Positions 45,708 to 57,512 of a stretch of 64,000 bases of DNA are shown piece after piece. Positions within the stretch are counted from its first letter, which is position 1; each line of letters opens with the position of its first letter. The notes under the pieces were generated by a model. The model did no database searches. It saw only the letters and a list, made by a program, of their open reading frames with translations, and was not told where the DNA came from. Source of the stretch: Pilaira anomala (lineage: Eukaryota > Mucoromycota > Mucoromycetes > Mucorales > Mucoraceae); NCBI GenBank assembly GCA_025716855.1, contig JAIXMQ010000020.1, positions 458,148 through 522,147 on the forward strand, in the 5' to 3' direction. A program made the position numbers and the translations under genes.

Positions 45708-47846
45708 ATGAAAGTCTATAGTATTTTTGCGATTTCTACTTGCTTAATACAAGCATGTTCTGCAGGCATTTGGGGTTCGAATAAGGTGGATCCTATTAAA
45801 GCAGAAGCCAATTTACCAAAAGCGCCTATTTCCAAGTATGATTACAAACTTTCATTTAAAAAGAACTTTTACTATAACAACACGATTCCGTTCTGGACAA
45901 CTGGAGGAGGTAAGAAATATATGTATATATATATTCATTTTATAATGAATTCAGTCTAATGAACTATATATATATAAAAAAAAATAGACGTTTTTACAGC
46001 TGACGACTTTATTCGACTCTCACCTTCTGTACCCAATACAAAGGGAAGTATTTGGTCCACATTACCTAACCCTCATGAGGAATGGGAAGTGGAAATAGGG
46101 TTCAAGGTTACAGGTAGTAATATGCATGGTGGGCGTGGATTGGCTTTTTGGTATGCTAAAGAAAACAATGAACCTGGTCCTGTATTTGGCTCCAAGGATA
46201 AATGGGATGGTCTTAGTGTTTGGCTTGATTCTGCAAACCCTATTGTAAGTAATATATATATATATATATATATGTATTCTTTAAAAAAAAAAACTAATCT
46301 GATATTTCAGACGCATAAACCTACTACGATGGTTATATTAAATGATGGTACATTGGCTTTTGCAGCTGGTACAGATCCTACAAAACATACAGTCGGTACA
46401 TGTTCTATGAGTTATAGAAATTCTGAAAACCCGGCTTATCTTAAAGTATCTTATAAAGATACCACTTTAACTGTAAGATAACAAATATAGGTATATATAA
46501 AACCCCGTTGTATTTATAGTCTTGTAACAATTTAGGTATCAATGGATAATGGTTCTGGCGCTAAGGATTATCGTGCATGTGTAATGAAAACAGGTATTAA
46601 ATTACCTATTGGATATTATTTTGGTCTTTCTGTAAGTTTTTTATTTTTATTTTAATTGATTGTTTTATTCATCTATTCTGCCCTTTTTTTTTTTTTAATT
46701 GTAGGCCGCTTCTCATTCACCTGCTGGTAAGTTGTTGTTTTTTTGTTTGTTTTGTTTTTAGGTTTTTTTTAATTTACTTAATTTTTTAACGCGTATATCA
46801 GATGACCATGACATCGTCTCCTTTGAGACCAGACAATTAAACCCACCTCAAAAATTAGAGGTAAAAATAATGACTATATAACTTGATCATCAAAGATACT
46901 GATATATATATATATATGTATATTTAGAGTCCTAGTCGTCCATTGGAAGAGCAAAAGAAAAAGAGAGGTGAAGAGTTTACGGGTATCGATGAAGAACAAA
47001 AAAAGGTAAGTTACACTAAAGGGCTTTCTCGCATGTATTCACACAAAAAAAAAAAAAAAAAAAAAAAAATAGAAAATTGAAGAAGCCGAATTCCAAATGA
47101 AGAAATTAAGAGATACCAGTAACAATGATTTCCAAGGTGAAGCTGCTGTTACTATGGCAGCTATTTATGATACGCAACGTAGAACCATTGAGCACCTTCA
47201 AATCTTGCAATTACAAATTGAGGCTTTAGGTGCTCCTAACCCTGAAGATGCAGTTGCTGGAAATTATGAGGTACTCGATCTTGGTAAATTAAGTACAACC
47301 GGAGGTAGTTCAACTGGTGGTAGTGGTAGTGGTAGTGGTGTTAGGTAATTTAGTCTTTTTTTTTTTTTTTTTTTTTTTCATCTGTATTTTAATGAATTTT
47401 ATGCATTAACACACACACACACACACACACATAGAGATGAAATGAACAGTGTTATCAAAGAAATTCGTTTTGAATCACAAAAGAGTATTGAGCAATTTGA
47501 GAAAATTACGAACGAACAAAATCGTAAGATGACTGATATGCAAGCAGTATTAACAAGATTGGAGGGTATCTTGACTACATTGGATGTAAGTTAAAAAAAA
47601 GTACAAAGCTCTGTTTAAAACCTTGTAACTTAACACGATGATTTATAGAAACGTCATTTGGCACAATCCAATTTAATTCATAAAAAAATGAATGAAGTCA
47701 ATATGCATTCTGCAGAAACAAAGGGTACCATGTCCTCCTTCTTAAAGTATATTTTTTATGCTTTCCTTGCTCAATTTATGTTTGGTATTGCTGCATATCT
47801 TTATTGGAAATTACGCGTTGAACGTAACGATAAAAAATTCGTTTAA
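45708..47846 (+). CDS. L-type lectin cargo receptor (ERGIC-53/Emp47-like)
   Basis: Ten exons (45708-45909, 45988-46244, 46311-46472, 46536-46631, 46705-46726, 46802-46860, 46928-47005, 47073-47344, 47435-47585, 47649-47846) give 498 aa, including a 22-bp microexon. A signal peptide (to about residue 19) precedes a leguminous-type lectin domain (KYDYKLSFKKNFYYNNTIPF, GRGLAFWYAKENNEPGPVFG, DGLSVWLDSANP, HDIVSFETRQL), a coiled-coil stalk, a Ser/Gly linker, a single transmembrane segment (YIFYAFLAQFMFGIAAYLYW) and a cytosolic tail ending KKFV. Animal ERGIC-53 ends KKFF: the lysines are a COPI retrieval signal and the final pair aids ER exit. The protein should cycle between ER and Golgi as a glycoprotein receptor. 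It converges with the EMC8 gene, 41 bp between stops. Confidence 0.94.
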
Positions 47847-47887
47847 AGAAAAATAAAATAAAATACATTTTCCTACACATATGCATT

Positions 47888-48470
47888 TTATAAAACAAGT
47901 TTACTACTATTCAACCAGTCCAATGATACATTCTCTACATGTTCATCAAAATCGTTCAGTCGATTGTATGCTGAAGAACTGAAAAGTCCACGTACTTTAG
48001 AATAAGTATCCTTTTCACTTAAACTGACTTCGTTTGTGGTAAATGGTTCTTTTACTTTTTTCCATTGATTCTCTATATTTAAATAAGGCTATATTTCCTT
48101 ACTTTTTTAGTATTCTTGCTTTAAAATACTTATCTTGAACTTAAACTTACTGTAATAGCCGATTCGTCTTCTTGTAAATTTGAAAATTGCTTGTTATTTA
48201 CCTACATTGAAATATTAGTTTTTTTTTTTCAGTATCATCATCTTTTTTTCTTTTTTTTTTTACCAAAAAGATAATCGCCTTATCTCCATTGTTCTTTTTA
48301 ATAGTCTCTGCTAACTTGATTGTTGTTTCAGGTAAAACGTTATCTTCAGTACGTGCATTGGCATGATAACATCCTACAATAACCCAATCGTTCTTTTTGG
48401 CGTACATATCTGTCTATATTTTGCCAAATAATTAAAAACCAAACATCTTTGAAACATTTATATACTCTTG

Positions 48471-48518
<48 letters not shown>

Positions 48519-48709
48519 AATTTTAAAGCAATTTCAAGCATAGGTGTCAAGGTAGTCCAGTGATGAAAAAAAGGTACGGCTGTCTTGACTTGTAATCCAT
48601 CGGTTGTGTCCGTACCTAATAAAACACCACATACAGCAGAGGAAGGGTATTTAGCTGCATGCAATAATGGAATCGCATAAGCGTGAATGTCTACTTTATT
48701 ATTAGACAT
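47888..48709 (-). CDS. emc8: ER membrane protein complex subunit 8/9
   Basis: Four exons (48709-48518, 48413-48264, 48201-48151, 48088-47888) give 197 aa, the normal EMC8/9 size. The MPN-like fold is seen in KVDIHAYAIPLLHAAKYPSS, AVCGVLLGTDT, AVPFFHHWTTLTPMLEIALK, WVIVGCYHANART; the JAMM metalloprotease residues are not conserved, as expected for EMC8/9, which is a structural cytosolic subunit of the EMC membrane-insertase. Intron 1 contains a run of about 45 T (48472-48515). Exon 2 begins at ACAGATATG after ATAG; the alternative downstream AG breaks phase. Confident. Confidence 0.93.
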
Positions 48710-49156
48710 TAGAAAAAGTAATTAAAAAATAAATATTGAAACACGCTTCTCTTTTAGGGCAGTAAAAAAAAAAAGTCCAAGTCAGAATAAATTTAACGGG
48801 GTTAGATTTTTTTTTTGTATTAATTCACGTGCTTTTTTTATTAAATAATCATGGCTCTTTCACCTAACGAAACTTTTGCACCTCCCAGGTCGGGATTACT
48901 CCAAATCTATCCTATGCTGATGCAGTTACTAATAAAAAAAAAAATTTATAACTACAACCAAACGATCATTCATAGATTAACAATCATCTACTTGATAAAT
49001 ATGTTTAAACGTAGTAATTTGTTGAAAGTCTTAAAAATAAGATAAGGTTTTTATTGATGAGAAAAAAGAGGTTGTATTTATATTCAAATAAAAGGGTGGG
49101 AAAAGAGTCTACTCTTTTCACATAAGATTGACAGTCTTGATTCATAATTATTTACA
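48710..49156. other. Intergenic region with a short unassigned ORF
   Basis: A small plus-strand frame begins ATGGCTCTTTCACC at 48851 (MALSPNETFAPPR) and in another frame continues VGITPNLSYADAVTNKKK. This could be the start of a retroelement ORF1-like gene cut by later insertions, but no more can be said. The remainder is AT-rich DNA up to the Ty3 LTR. Confidence 0.3.
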
Positions 49157-49325
49157 TGTTACATGTATGACCTGGTCAAGACGCGTTGTATTGCATGAAA
49201 GTTCAGAAAGGGTTTGTGATACCGGGATGTAAGAGTTGTGTTACTCTAAATCATATAAATACTATAACTAAATGTTCCTTAATAAAACTCGGTTTATATT
49301 CTATCTTTATCCGCTACCTCTTACA
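49157..49325 (+). repeat. Probable 5' LTR and tRNA primer-binding site of E1
   Basis: The stretch begins TGTTACATGTATGACC and ends CTACCTCTTACA; it holds a TATAAATAC box (about 49253) and an AATAAA signal (about 49282). Directly after it, TGGTGGAGAAGC (49327-49338) has the TGG start of a tRNA-type primer-binding site. The start coordinate is inferred from the TG...CA rule only, because the partner LTR was not found. Confidence 0.55.
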
Positions 49326-49396
49326 TTGGTGGAGAAGCTTAAAAGCACAATTTTTCTTTCGATCCTATATCCTCGATCGAATCTTTACTCGACTGA

Positions 49397-49955
49397 ATGA
49401 ATCCTTATGATCAGCAGGTTTTCTATGGGGAGGAGAATGCATGGAGTCTAGACAACATCAGCCTTCAACCTACTAATAACAACACAGTAGACACCCAACA
49501 CTTGGTTGCTATGATATCGCAAAAGTATGAGGAAGAATTATCTCAACTTCGTAATCAACATGAAATGTGGAAGCAACAAGTTGAAGAACATTATCATTCA
49601 GCCATAAGTCGTAAAGATCAACAAGTAATGGAACAAAGACAATTCACTAAAGATTTATTCGACCAACAAATAGATGATATAAAAAACATTTATACTAAAC
49701 AGTTGGAAGAACAGCGAAATTTGTATGATACGCAAATGTCTGAGACTCTTAGAACAGTTAGTGACCTAAGACTCAATCTTACTCAGTTACAACAACAGTT
49801 GGAATTAGCTAGCCAGCAAGTAACCGAGAAAGATGCTGTGATAATGAAATATAAAACTCAAATTGATGAGTTGAAGCAACAAACCTTGGACAATACCGAA
49901 CGTATTGATCATACGACAAGGAAATTGCCAAGGTACAAACCACGTGTGATAATAG
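49397..49955 (+). pseudogene. E1 gag, N-terminal coiled-coil part
   Basis: The frame from ATG 49397 (MNPYDQQVFYGEENAWSLDN) encodes a long Gln/Glu-rich coiled coil (YEEELSQLRNQHEMWKQQVE...). A one-base shift near 49915 changes the frame; the other frame reads KEIAKVQTTCDN and stops exactly at the solo LTR boundary. This joins smoothly to NRLREDNRKLEVLLQLS on the minus strand at 55116, so the two are halves of one gag. Confidence 0.75.
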
Positions 49956-50588
49956 TGTTTTGGATGGGAAAGAGAATAAAGGTAAAACTTAAAGAAATAA
50001 AAAGATACGAAGGAAGTATTGTTAAAACTCTGTTACGATAGTTTTTATTTAGAAAGAAAGATATAAAATCAGACAAGGGGAAAACTATCTAAATGATGGT
50101 CATATTTATATGTTTTCTTTAGCGGAAACATACGGAAAGTGATATCAATTGATATCATAGAAGATGTATATAAATATGGTAAAGGTAAGTATGTTCATGA
50201 TGATTATTGGTTATAAATTATAATGATGATAATAAAGATGTGATGTAATTTGCTATGATATAATTTTGCTATGATAATAATTTGATATGATATAATGTCT
50301 TCTTCCTGTGTTACATTCTAGATTCTTCTCAGTTATAATTACGCGTATCTATTGGCGAGTTACTTTGATCGGAAATTCATGCAAGGTTAAACAAACTCTT
50401 GTTACTGTCACTTTCCATATGTATATTACAACCTGTTATGTTATTGACCTATGAGAAAGTAATGTGGTTTGCCTATGCCAGCATTAAACCATGATCTTGC
50501 TTTAATAATAATAATAATAAAATAATATATATATAATAACTACAATGATCACGTATTTATTTAGCAGTGTCTATAAGCATCCTCAACA
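49956..50588 (+). mobile_element. Solo LTR A, left copy
   Basis: 633 bp, starts TGTTTTGGATGGGAAAG and ends CATCCTCAACA (TGTT...AACA). It is an inverted near-copy (about 95%) of 55122-55758. Left flank AATAG (49951-49955); right flank GAGAC (50589-50593), which is the reverse complement of the GTCTC that flanks the other copy at 55759. So each copy's two flanks do not match each other but match across copies. Confidence 0.85.
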
Positions 50589-51103
50589 GAGACCAATCCC
50601 ATTCAGTGTCTTTTTTTCAATAAAATGTACAGAGGAGCAGCCACAGCAGCAAGATTTTCCACGAACTTATGGTAAAAAGTACACATACCTAAAAATCTTT
50701 GAAGCTCCTTGATGTTTTTTGGTTCAGGCCAATTCTTGATAGGTAAAGTCTTGATAGGGTTTGGTTTAACTACCAGTACCAGATACAATGAAACCAAAGA
50801 ACTTCACTTCCTGACACAAAAATTCACACTTGCCTACGTTGATTTTAAAATTCCAATGATTAAGAATTCTTAAAACTTCACGAACTTGATTGATATTCTC
50901 CTCCCTTGTAAAAGCATGACAAAGAATGTCATCTAAATAAATCACCGTAAAAGACGAGACAGAACGTAATACCGTATTCAGGAAGCGAGAAAAAGAACTA
51001 GGTGCATTTGACAACCCAAAAGCTAGCACGTTATATTCGTATAAACCTGTACGTGTGCGAAATGCTGTTTTGCATTTATCATCTTCGTGAATTGGAATCT
51101 GCC

Positions 51104-52424
51104 TGTGGACAATACGGCTTAATGAGAAAAGACTTAGGTAATCTTTATTATAAAATAAAACTGAAAAGAACTCAACTAAACTAAAATAATAATCATCTTT
51201 ATATATCCTGAATATCTTGATGATTGTGTTTGAAAAGGACCATCGATCTTTTGATGGGTTTAAATGAATCTATACCCAATTCCTCTGCTTTTGAATATAA
51301 ACGTTCTACTCTTTCGAATTGACCATAAATAATCTTGGATCTTGTCTATCCGACTGGATAACAATCTCTGTCCCTGATCAATTGTACCTTGTAATTATAT
51401 TACAGGGTTAATTATCGATCTGGGATCCATTGCTACAGATTTCATTGGTAAATGCTTTTATTTTAATTGACAAAGAACTATTTTTTATTGTACGACCCGA
51501 TCAATCCTATTGCTCTACTTTGGATTGAATTATGTTTTCCCGTTTTTGGGATTATTGAATTGACAGTTGTTGGGATACTTGTTATTCCAACAGCGTTATT
51601 CTTTTTATTCTTATTTTTATATGGGTAATATAATATCGCTTTATTATTAATAGATGAATAATGTATTTTTGCTGGTAATAGTTGTTCTTATCCCAACACA
51701 AGGTAGCTAATCTTGTATCTAGTGTTGTGATATAGAATAGATAATAGAAATAAAAGATATAAAAAATAGATAAGTAGTTTGAGACTGTTTACAAGTGTTT
51801 ATTAAATGTAAAAAGTGTAGAATAAAAGTGTGAGGGGAATTGTATCTATTCTAATCTGAGAGGGTATTTATATTTTTTTATTTTACAGACTACTGAGTTA
51901 TATATATGATATCATAATAGAGTTTATACTAGTATGTTATCTGTTTCTATATTTCATACTAATTTAGTGTGTGAATCAACATCTTTATCTTTTATATGTT
52001 TTTATGATTCAATAATAAACTTCCTATTTTATTAGATATTTAATCCCAGTATCTGGATGTAACCTTACTGCTTTATTTACTATGCTAGATCACCACATCT
52101 AGACTATTAACAGTAAATATCTCTTATTCTATTTATTAATATAAATTGAGAATCTATTTTGGTTTTTATTTTTATTTAATCCCAATTTTATGTTTTAATA
52201 TTTGCTCATAGTATTCTACCGGCAATCATATTTGAAGTCAATTGTATCTGCATTTAAATATAGAGGATTTCCTTTAGGTTCAAGATATTGATAATGATAT
52301 ACAATGTTAAACATGTATATTATTATGAGGAGATAACAGGTTGTTATTATAATGTTTAGTTTTATATCCCTGATCTACTTATGTTTATATAAGTAGAGAT
52401 GATGCAAATACGACAAATACGACA
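51104..52424 (+). mobile_element. Solo LTR B1, inserted in the E1 reverse transcriptase
   Basis: 1321 bp including a nested 375-bp LTR. Ends are TGTGGACAATACGG and GCAAATACGACA. A perfect 5-bp target duplication CTGCC flanks it (51099-51103; 52425-52429). Removing it restores the RT reading ...YWQIPIHEDD.... It is homologous to B2 at 56165-57083. Confidence 0.92.
51723..52097 (+). mobile_element. Solo LTR C, nested in LTR B1
   Basis: 375 bp, starts TGTTGTGATATAGAATAG, ends GCTAGATCACCACA, with perfect 5-bp target duplication TCTAG (51718-51722; 52098-52102). It is absent from the otherwise collinear LTR B2, which confirms its borders. Confidence 0.92.
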
Positions 52425-53864
52425 CTGCCAATATGGGCTTTTCAAATCAATACTGCTGTTGTACCAGAGTGAACCAGATAATTGATCAATGAGAGTGTCC
52501 ATACGCTCTATCGGGTACTTGTCCTTGCGGGTAACAGCATTCAGTGATCTGAAGTTTGTACAAAACCGACTACTACCATCTGGCTTGGGAACTACAATAG
52601 GATTTGCACACCAAGGCGATCCACTAGGTCGAATGGCCCCTCGAGCTAACATCTTCTCTACTTCTTCGTTAATTACCTTGTCTTCTTTTGGAGACGACCT
52701 GGACCAGCGGGCAGCAATTGGTTGACTATCACCAGTATCAATCCTATGAGCAATAGGTGCATTTGTAATAGTTTGTAATTCAGAATTATTATATATTTTT
52801 GGATGATGCAATAGCAATATATCAATAATTTCAGGAGGGACACCTTGGAGTAATTCCATTTGGATTTCTTCCTTCGCCAAATTGACATTTACATGAGCGT
52901 CATTAAATTTAATACTAGAACGAGGTATTAACTGTTTCGTAAGTGGATCAATCAACACTCGTTGTTGAAGTAGCCAATCCATACCGAAAATTGTAGTTAC
53001 ATTTTGTTCCTTAACGACTCTAATATATAAACCAGAATAGTCTTGACCATATATATTGCAGGGCAACCATACCGCTTGACTTGATATACCAACCGAAGAG
53101 TTACCATATACAATCCTAATGGGAGGTGCTTCATGAAATTCCAGTTGCATGCGATTAGCTTCTTGTCGAGTAATCGTCGTGTGGTGAATCCACAATAGTA
53201 AATATGGTAGATCTAAATCATAGCCAATAAAATTGAGCATGCTTAAATAAACTATCGTAAATTTACAATGGATAAATAAATAATTCCTTCCAAGCATTTA
53301 TGATTCGCTTGGATATTATATTCAAATGGATAAACATAAACTATCTTTTAAAATACACATCCTTCAATAATATCAATTGAATGAATGGTATAATAATTAT
53401 CATGACAATATTATTTATATAAAAGCCTAAACCATCTACCGACATTATTAGTATAAATAGGATACATTATTTAGACAACATAGAATAACTTAATCTTTAT
53501 TTTTATAATAAAACCTACCCCGAAAGGAACTCTAAATATACTTTTATATCTACTGTTTTTTTTACTACTTTTTTTCCGCAAGAAATATTCTCCAAATTAG
53601 AGCCTATTTCTTCACACGTCGTACTAATAATTGCACCGGTATCCACTAATACATTAGTAGAATGAAAACCACCTATGTTATCATCCACTTTTAGCACACA
53701 CAATAAAACTTGTAGCATCACCAAGACCACCATTCATAGTGGGTAACAAGTCATTTTCATTAAACGATTCACTAATTTCTTGATGATTCTGATTATGAAA
53801 TAACTTGTAAAATAGATTATTAGTAGCATATATTTCTAAATCTTCTTTTTCCTACACTGATTTA

Positions 53865-55116
53865 TTACCCGATGATTTCACTAATACTGCTTGTTGACTG
53901 TGGGTAGCTTTGATGAAGAGCTTTTCTTATGCGATTTCTTGTTTTACCACCGGCTTCTTTAGCTAACCCTTTGGCTGATTCTACAAACTTACAATCACGA
54001 GCAATATGATTTGTATATTCACAAATAAAGCATTCGTCGGCCTTCTTCTTTTTCTTTTTATCATCACCACGATTAAAAGAACGATAGCCACCTTGAGCAT
54101 TCACATCGATGTCCATCAGCACATCATCAGTTCGATTTTCTGTTCCCATTGGAGTCCACGCCACCGCGGGTTGATTACCATCACCACCACCAGAACCAGA
54201 ACCGCCACCGTCAGCACCAGAACCGCCACCACCAGCACCAGAAGTGACCACAGGAAATTTAAATTTTACGTTGCGTTCAAGTTCAATAGCAATATTGACC
54301 GCTTCGTTTATACTTGATGGACGCGAAGGCATTACAGAGTCAACCACATTTTGGTTGACAGCGTTGTAAAAGAATTTCATCTGCAAAGATTTATTTTCAG
54401 GGGAAACAGTAGTTACTTCTAACAAGAGTTTTGGTCCAAAAATATACATCGGTTCTTTACCTTGTTTCATCGAAAAAGCGTTTGAAATAGCACGAGACAT
54501 ATCATGGGCATCATCACCATAAAATCTTTGGAAGGCAGTTATCAATAACGGAAAATTATTCTGTGTTTGATTTTCCAAAGTGTTCCACCAAATATTCGCA
54601 TGACCTTGCATGGCCATCATAAACTCAGCAACGCAATCTTGTTCATTATAATTATGATACTTAATTAACTTACGGAATTGGAGCAACCACTGTTGCGCCG
54701 TAGGATTTGAAGTACCCAAGAAAGCTCGAGTTGGGTGACGGTTACGCTTAGTTTTTGGTGTAATATCTTGTGTAGCCTCACCAGTATTGATGTGGTTTAA
54801 CATAGCCAAATTCTTAGCACTTAAAACATGAGAGGGTTTATCAGTGATTACCGAATTCTCATCCCAATTACTAGCTAATTCATATAACGAAGAAGGTCTA
54901 TTAACAGGTCTTGCTGTACTTTTATTAGCCCTGATATCTTTCATTAAATTTAGTGCGATGTTGCTGGTGACACTGACTGCACTAATTTCGCTTCTTGCTG
55001 CGTTGGACGGACCAATCGAGAAAGGGCGATGAGGTGAATTACACGCGTTAATTACTTTGACAGGTTTAACTGATAGTTGAAGTAACACTTCCAATTTGCG
55101 ATTATCTTCTCTTAAT
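53865..55116 (-). pseudogene. E1 gag, capsid and zinc-knuckle part
   Basis: Minus-strand frame of about 415 codons. It starts at the solo LTR edge with RLREDNRKLEVLLQLSVKPV, then a linker, a retrotransposon gag/capsid region (FLGTSNPTAQQWLLQFRKLI, GHANIWWNTLENQTQNNFP, LITAFQRFYGDD), a Gly/Ser-rich stretch and a CCHC-type knuckle CFICEYTNHIARDC. The true N-terminus is the coiled coil at 49397-49955. A stop (TAG at about 53847) and a frameshift separate it from the protease. Confidence 0.82.
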
Positions 55117-55121
55117 CTATC

Positions 55122-55758
55122 TGTTAAGGATGCTTATAGACACAGCTAAATAAATACGTGATCATTATTGTAGTTATTATATATATATTATTTTATTATT
55201 ATTATTATTAAAGCAAGATCATGGTTTAATGCTGGCATAGGCAAACCACATTACTTTCTCATAGGTCAATAACATAACAGGTTGTAATATACATATGGAA
55301 AGTGACAGTAATAAGAGTTTGTTTAACCTTGCATGAATTTCCGATCAAAGTAACTCGCCAATAGATACGCGTAATTATAACTGAGAAGAATCTAGAATGT
55401 AACACAGGAAGAAGACATTATATCATATCAAATTATTATCATAGCAAAATTATATCATAGCAAATTACATCACATCTTTATTATCATCATTATAATTTAT
55501 AACCAATAATCATCATGAACATACTTACCTTTACCATATTTATATACATCTTCTATGATATCAATTGATATCACTTTCCGTATGTTTCCGCTAAAGAAAA
55601 CATATAAATATGACCATCATTTAGATAGTTTTCCCCTTGTCTGATTTTATATCTTTCTTTCTAAATAAAAACTATCGTAACAGAGTTTTAACAATACTTT
55701 CTTCGTATCTTTTATTTCTTTAAGTTTTACCTTTTATCTCTCTTTCCCATCCAAAACA
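55122..55758 (-). mobile_element. Solo LTR A, right copy (inverted)
   Basis: 637 bp, inverted relative to the left copy; on minus it reads TGTTTTGGATGGGAAAG to CATCCTTAACA. Inner flank CTATC (55117-55121, on minus GATAG) pairs with AATAG left of the other copy except for one base; outer flank GTCTC (55759-55763) pairs exactly with GAGAC at 50589. It is the partner for the inversion. Confidence 0.85.
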
Positions 55759-57512
55759 GTCTCAAACTTGTAAGCAAGCTTTTGATATCTATAAACAAAA
55801 ATTGATATTGTTACCGTAATTAGCATACCCGCAACCTAGTTTACCTTAGGAATTGTATTGTGATAGTAGTGATTATGCTTGTGGCGCGGTGTTGGTTCAA
55901 CAAGGTCGACCGATAGCATATGCCAGTCGTACATACAACCAATTTCAACAGAAATATAATACAACAACAGAAAAAGAATGTTTGGCAGTGGCCTGGTCTC
56001 TTCGTTATTTTTATTGTTATGTATACGGTACTACTCTTTTAATTTACTACACTGATCACTCGGCGCTAAAGTCTTTATTAGCCACTAAAGATCCAAAAGG
56101 TCGTATTGCTCAGTGGATTGTGGAAATTTGGTTATATGAATTTACTTTGGCTCATAGAAAAGGTTGTGGACAATCAGTAATTAATGAGAAAAGACTTAGG
56201 GTTGATTTATTAGATAAAATAAAACTGAAAGAACTCTTCTAAACTAAAATAATAATCATCTTTTATATCTTGAATATCCTGATGAGTTGTGTTTGAATAA
56301 GGACCATCTTTTTGATGGGTTTAAATGAATCTATACCCAACTCTTCTGCTTTTGAATAAGTACGTTCTACTCTTTCGAATTGACCATAAATAATCGTGGA
56401 TCCTATCTACCCGATTGGATAACAACATATCTGGTTCCTGACTAAAGATCACCTTGTAATTACTTACATGGTTGTTATTAGTCTGGATTCCGTTGTTACA
56501 GATTTCATTGGTAAATGCGCATACTTTTAAATTGACAAGAACTATTTTTCTATCATACGACCTGATCAACCTTATTCTTAGATTGATATCATGTTTTCCC
56601 GGTTTCGGGATAGAATTGACAGTTGCTGGGATAATCTTTATTCCAACAATGTTATTCTTTTTTATTTATTTTGTAAACAGGTTATATAATATTACTATTT
56701 AATATTAATAGATTAATAATGTATTTTTGCCAGTAATAGCCGTTCTTACCCAAACACAAGGTAGCTAAGCTTGTATCGAGACTATTACCGGTAAATATCT
56801 CTCATTTTCTATTAATATGAATTGAGTATTTACTTTATTTGTATTGTTTTAATCTCAATTATATTTTATTATTTGATCTTGGTTTTTTACCATTGATATT
56901 ATTTTACGTCAATTTGTATATGCATTTGAATATAGAATATTTCCTTAGGTTCAAGATATTGATAATAATATACAATGTTAAACATGTATATTATTATGAA
57001 GATATGTCAGGTTTTTATTATAATGTTTAGTTTATAACCCTGATCTACTTATATTTATAAGTAGAGATGACGCAAATACGACAAAGGTGTTGACAATCAA
57101 GATGCTGATGTATTAAGTAGGTTACCAGGAATTGACGGAACTAAGGGAAATAATAACCGTAATAATACACAATCATCTGAATCATTAACTCCTACGGAAG
57201 AATTATTATTAGGATAAAAAGGTGATCAAAAAATACAAGATATTGTGAACTCTGGTTCGATTGAATTACCTTTTGTTTTGAAGGATGGTCTTTTATGTCA
57301 TGTCAAGAATTGCAACACTGTGTTAGTCATTCTTAGACGTATGGTTGAAAAGTTTATGTATGCTGTTCATAATCATCCAACAAGTGGACATATGGGTCGT
57401 GATAAAACTTAGGAAAAGGCAAAACTTAACGGGTGGTGGTGGAATATGCGAAATGATATCTTCGAATACGTCAAGAACTGCTTAGAATACTGCAAAAAAT
57501 TCAAGGCTCCCA
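55759..57512 (+). pseudogene. E1 pol: RNase H and integrase zinc-finger part, interrupted by LTR B2
   Basis: The plus-strand reading QTCKQAFDIYKQKLILLP is followed by AYPQPSLP and the RNase H start LYCDSSDYACGAVLVQQGRP, ASRTYNQFQQKYNTTTEKEC, YYTDHSALKSLL and TLAHRKG (to 56164). After LTR B2 it resumes VDNQDADVLSRLPG (57089), then a stop near 57217, and an integrase HHCC finger (HNHPTSGHMGRDKT ... YVKNCLEYCKKFKAP) to about 57512, where a LINE fragment begins. At least three in-frame stops (about 55824, 55851, 57217) and one near 57411 make it non-functional. Confidence 0.82.
56165..57083 (+). mobile_element. Solo LTR B2, inserted in the E1 RNase H
   Basis: 919 bp, ends TGTGGACAATCAG and GCAAATACGACA, with perfect 5-bp target duplication AAGGT (56160-56164; 57084-57088). 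Removing it restores HRKGVDNQDADVLSRLPG. It is homologous to B1 without the nested LTR C. Confidence 0.92.

Larger units (their letters stand above)
50589..53733 (-). pseudogene. E1 pol: protease and reverse transcriptase, interrupted
   Basis: On minus: protease with VLVDTGAIISTTCEEIGSN (53733-53515), then LDLPYLLL...ITRQEANRM, FGMDWLL, and RT blocks RWSRSSPKEDKVINEEVEKM, PIVVPKPDGSSRFCTNFRSL, SSIDLKSPYWQ (53297-52430). After solo LTR B1 the frame resumes with QIPIHEDDKCKTAFRTRTGL, LAFGLSNAPSSFSRFLNTVL, catalytic YLDDIL and LQRFLGMCTFYHKFVENLAA, ending DTEWDWS at 50594. The continuation of this protein (QTCKQAFDIYKQKL) lies on the plus strand at 55762, beyond the other solo LTR. Frameshifts at 53700 and near 50765 and 50625 also disable it. 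Confidence 0.85.
49157..57512. mobile_element. Ty3-type retrotransposon E1, rearranged by solo-LTR insertions and an inversion
   Basis: Parts of one element lie in this order: 5' LTR and N-terminal gag on plus, a solo LTR (A-left), then pol and gag reading on minus, a second solo LTR (A-right, inverted relative to the first), then RNase H and integrase on plus. The flanks of the two A LTRs carry exchanged target duplications (see findings), and the plus and minus pieces join into continuous proteins, which shows an inversion of 50589-55121. Further solo LTRs (B1, C, B2) and an AT-rich insert of about 270 bp (about 53240-53515) interrupt it. The element is dead: stops and frameshifts occur in gag, between gag and pol, and in RNase H. 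No 3' LTR was found. Confidence 0.8.

Noticed and set aside
49956..55758. Interpretation of the 0.63-kb inverted repeats as ends of a DIRS-like or foldback element
   Set aside because: The repeats have LTR-type TGTT...AACA ends and swapped 5-bp target duplications, and the enclosed genes are Ty3 gag/protease/RT continuing in frame outside; inversion between solo LTRs explains everything.
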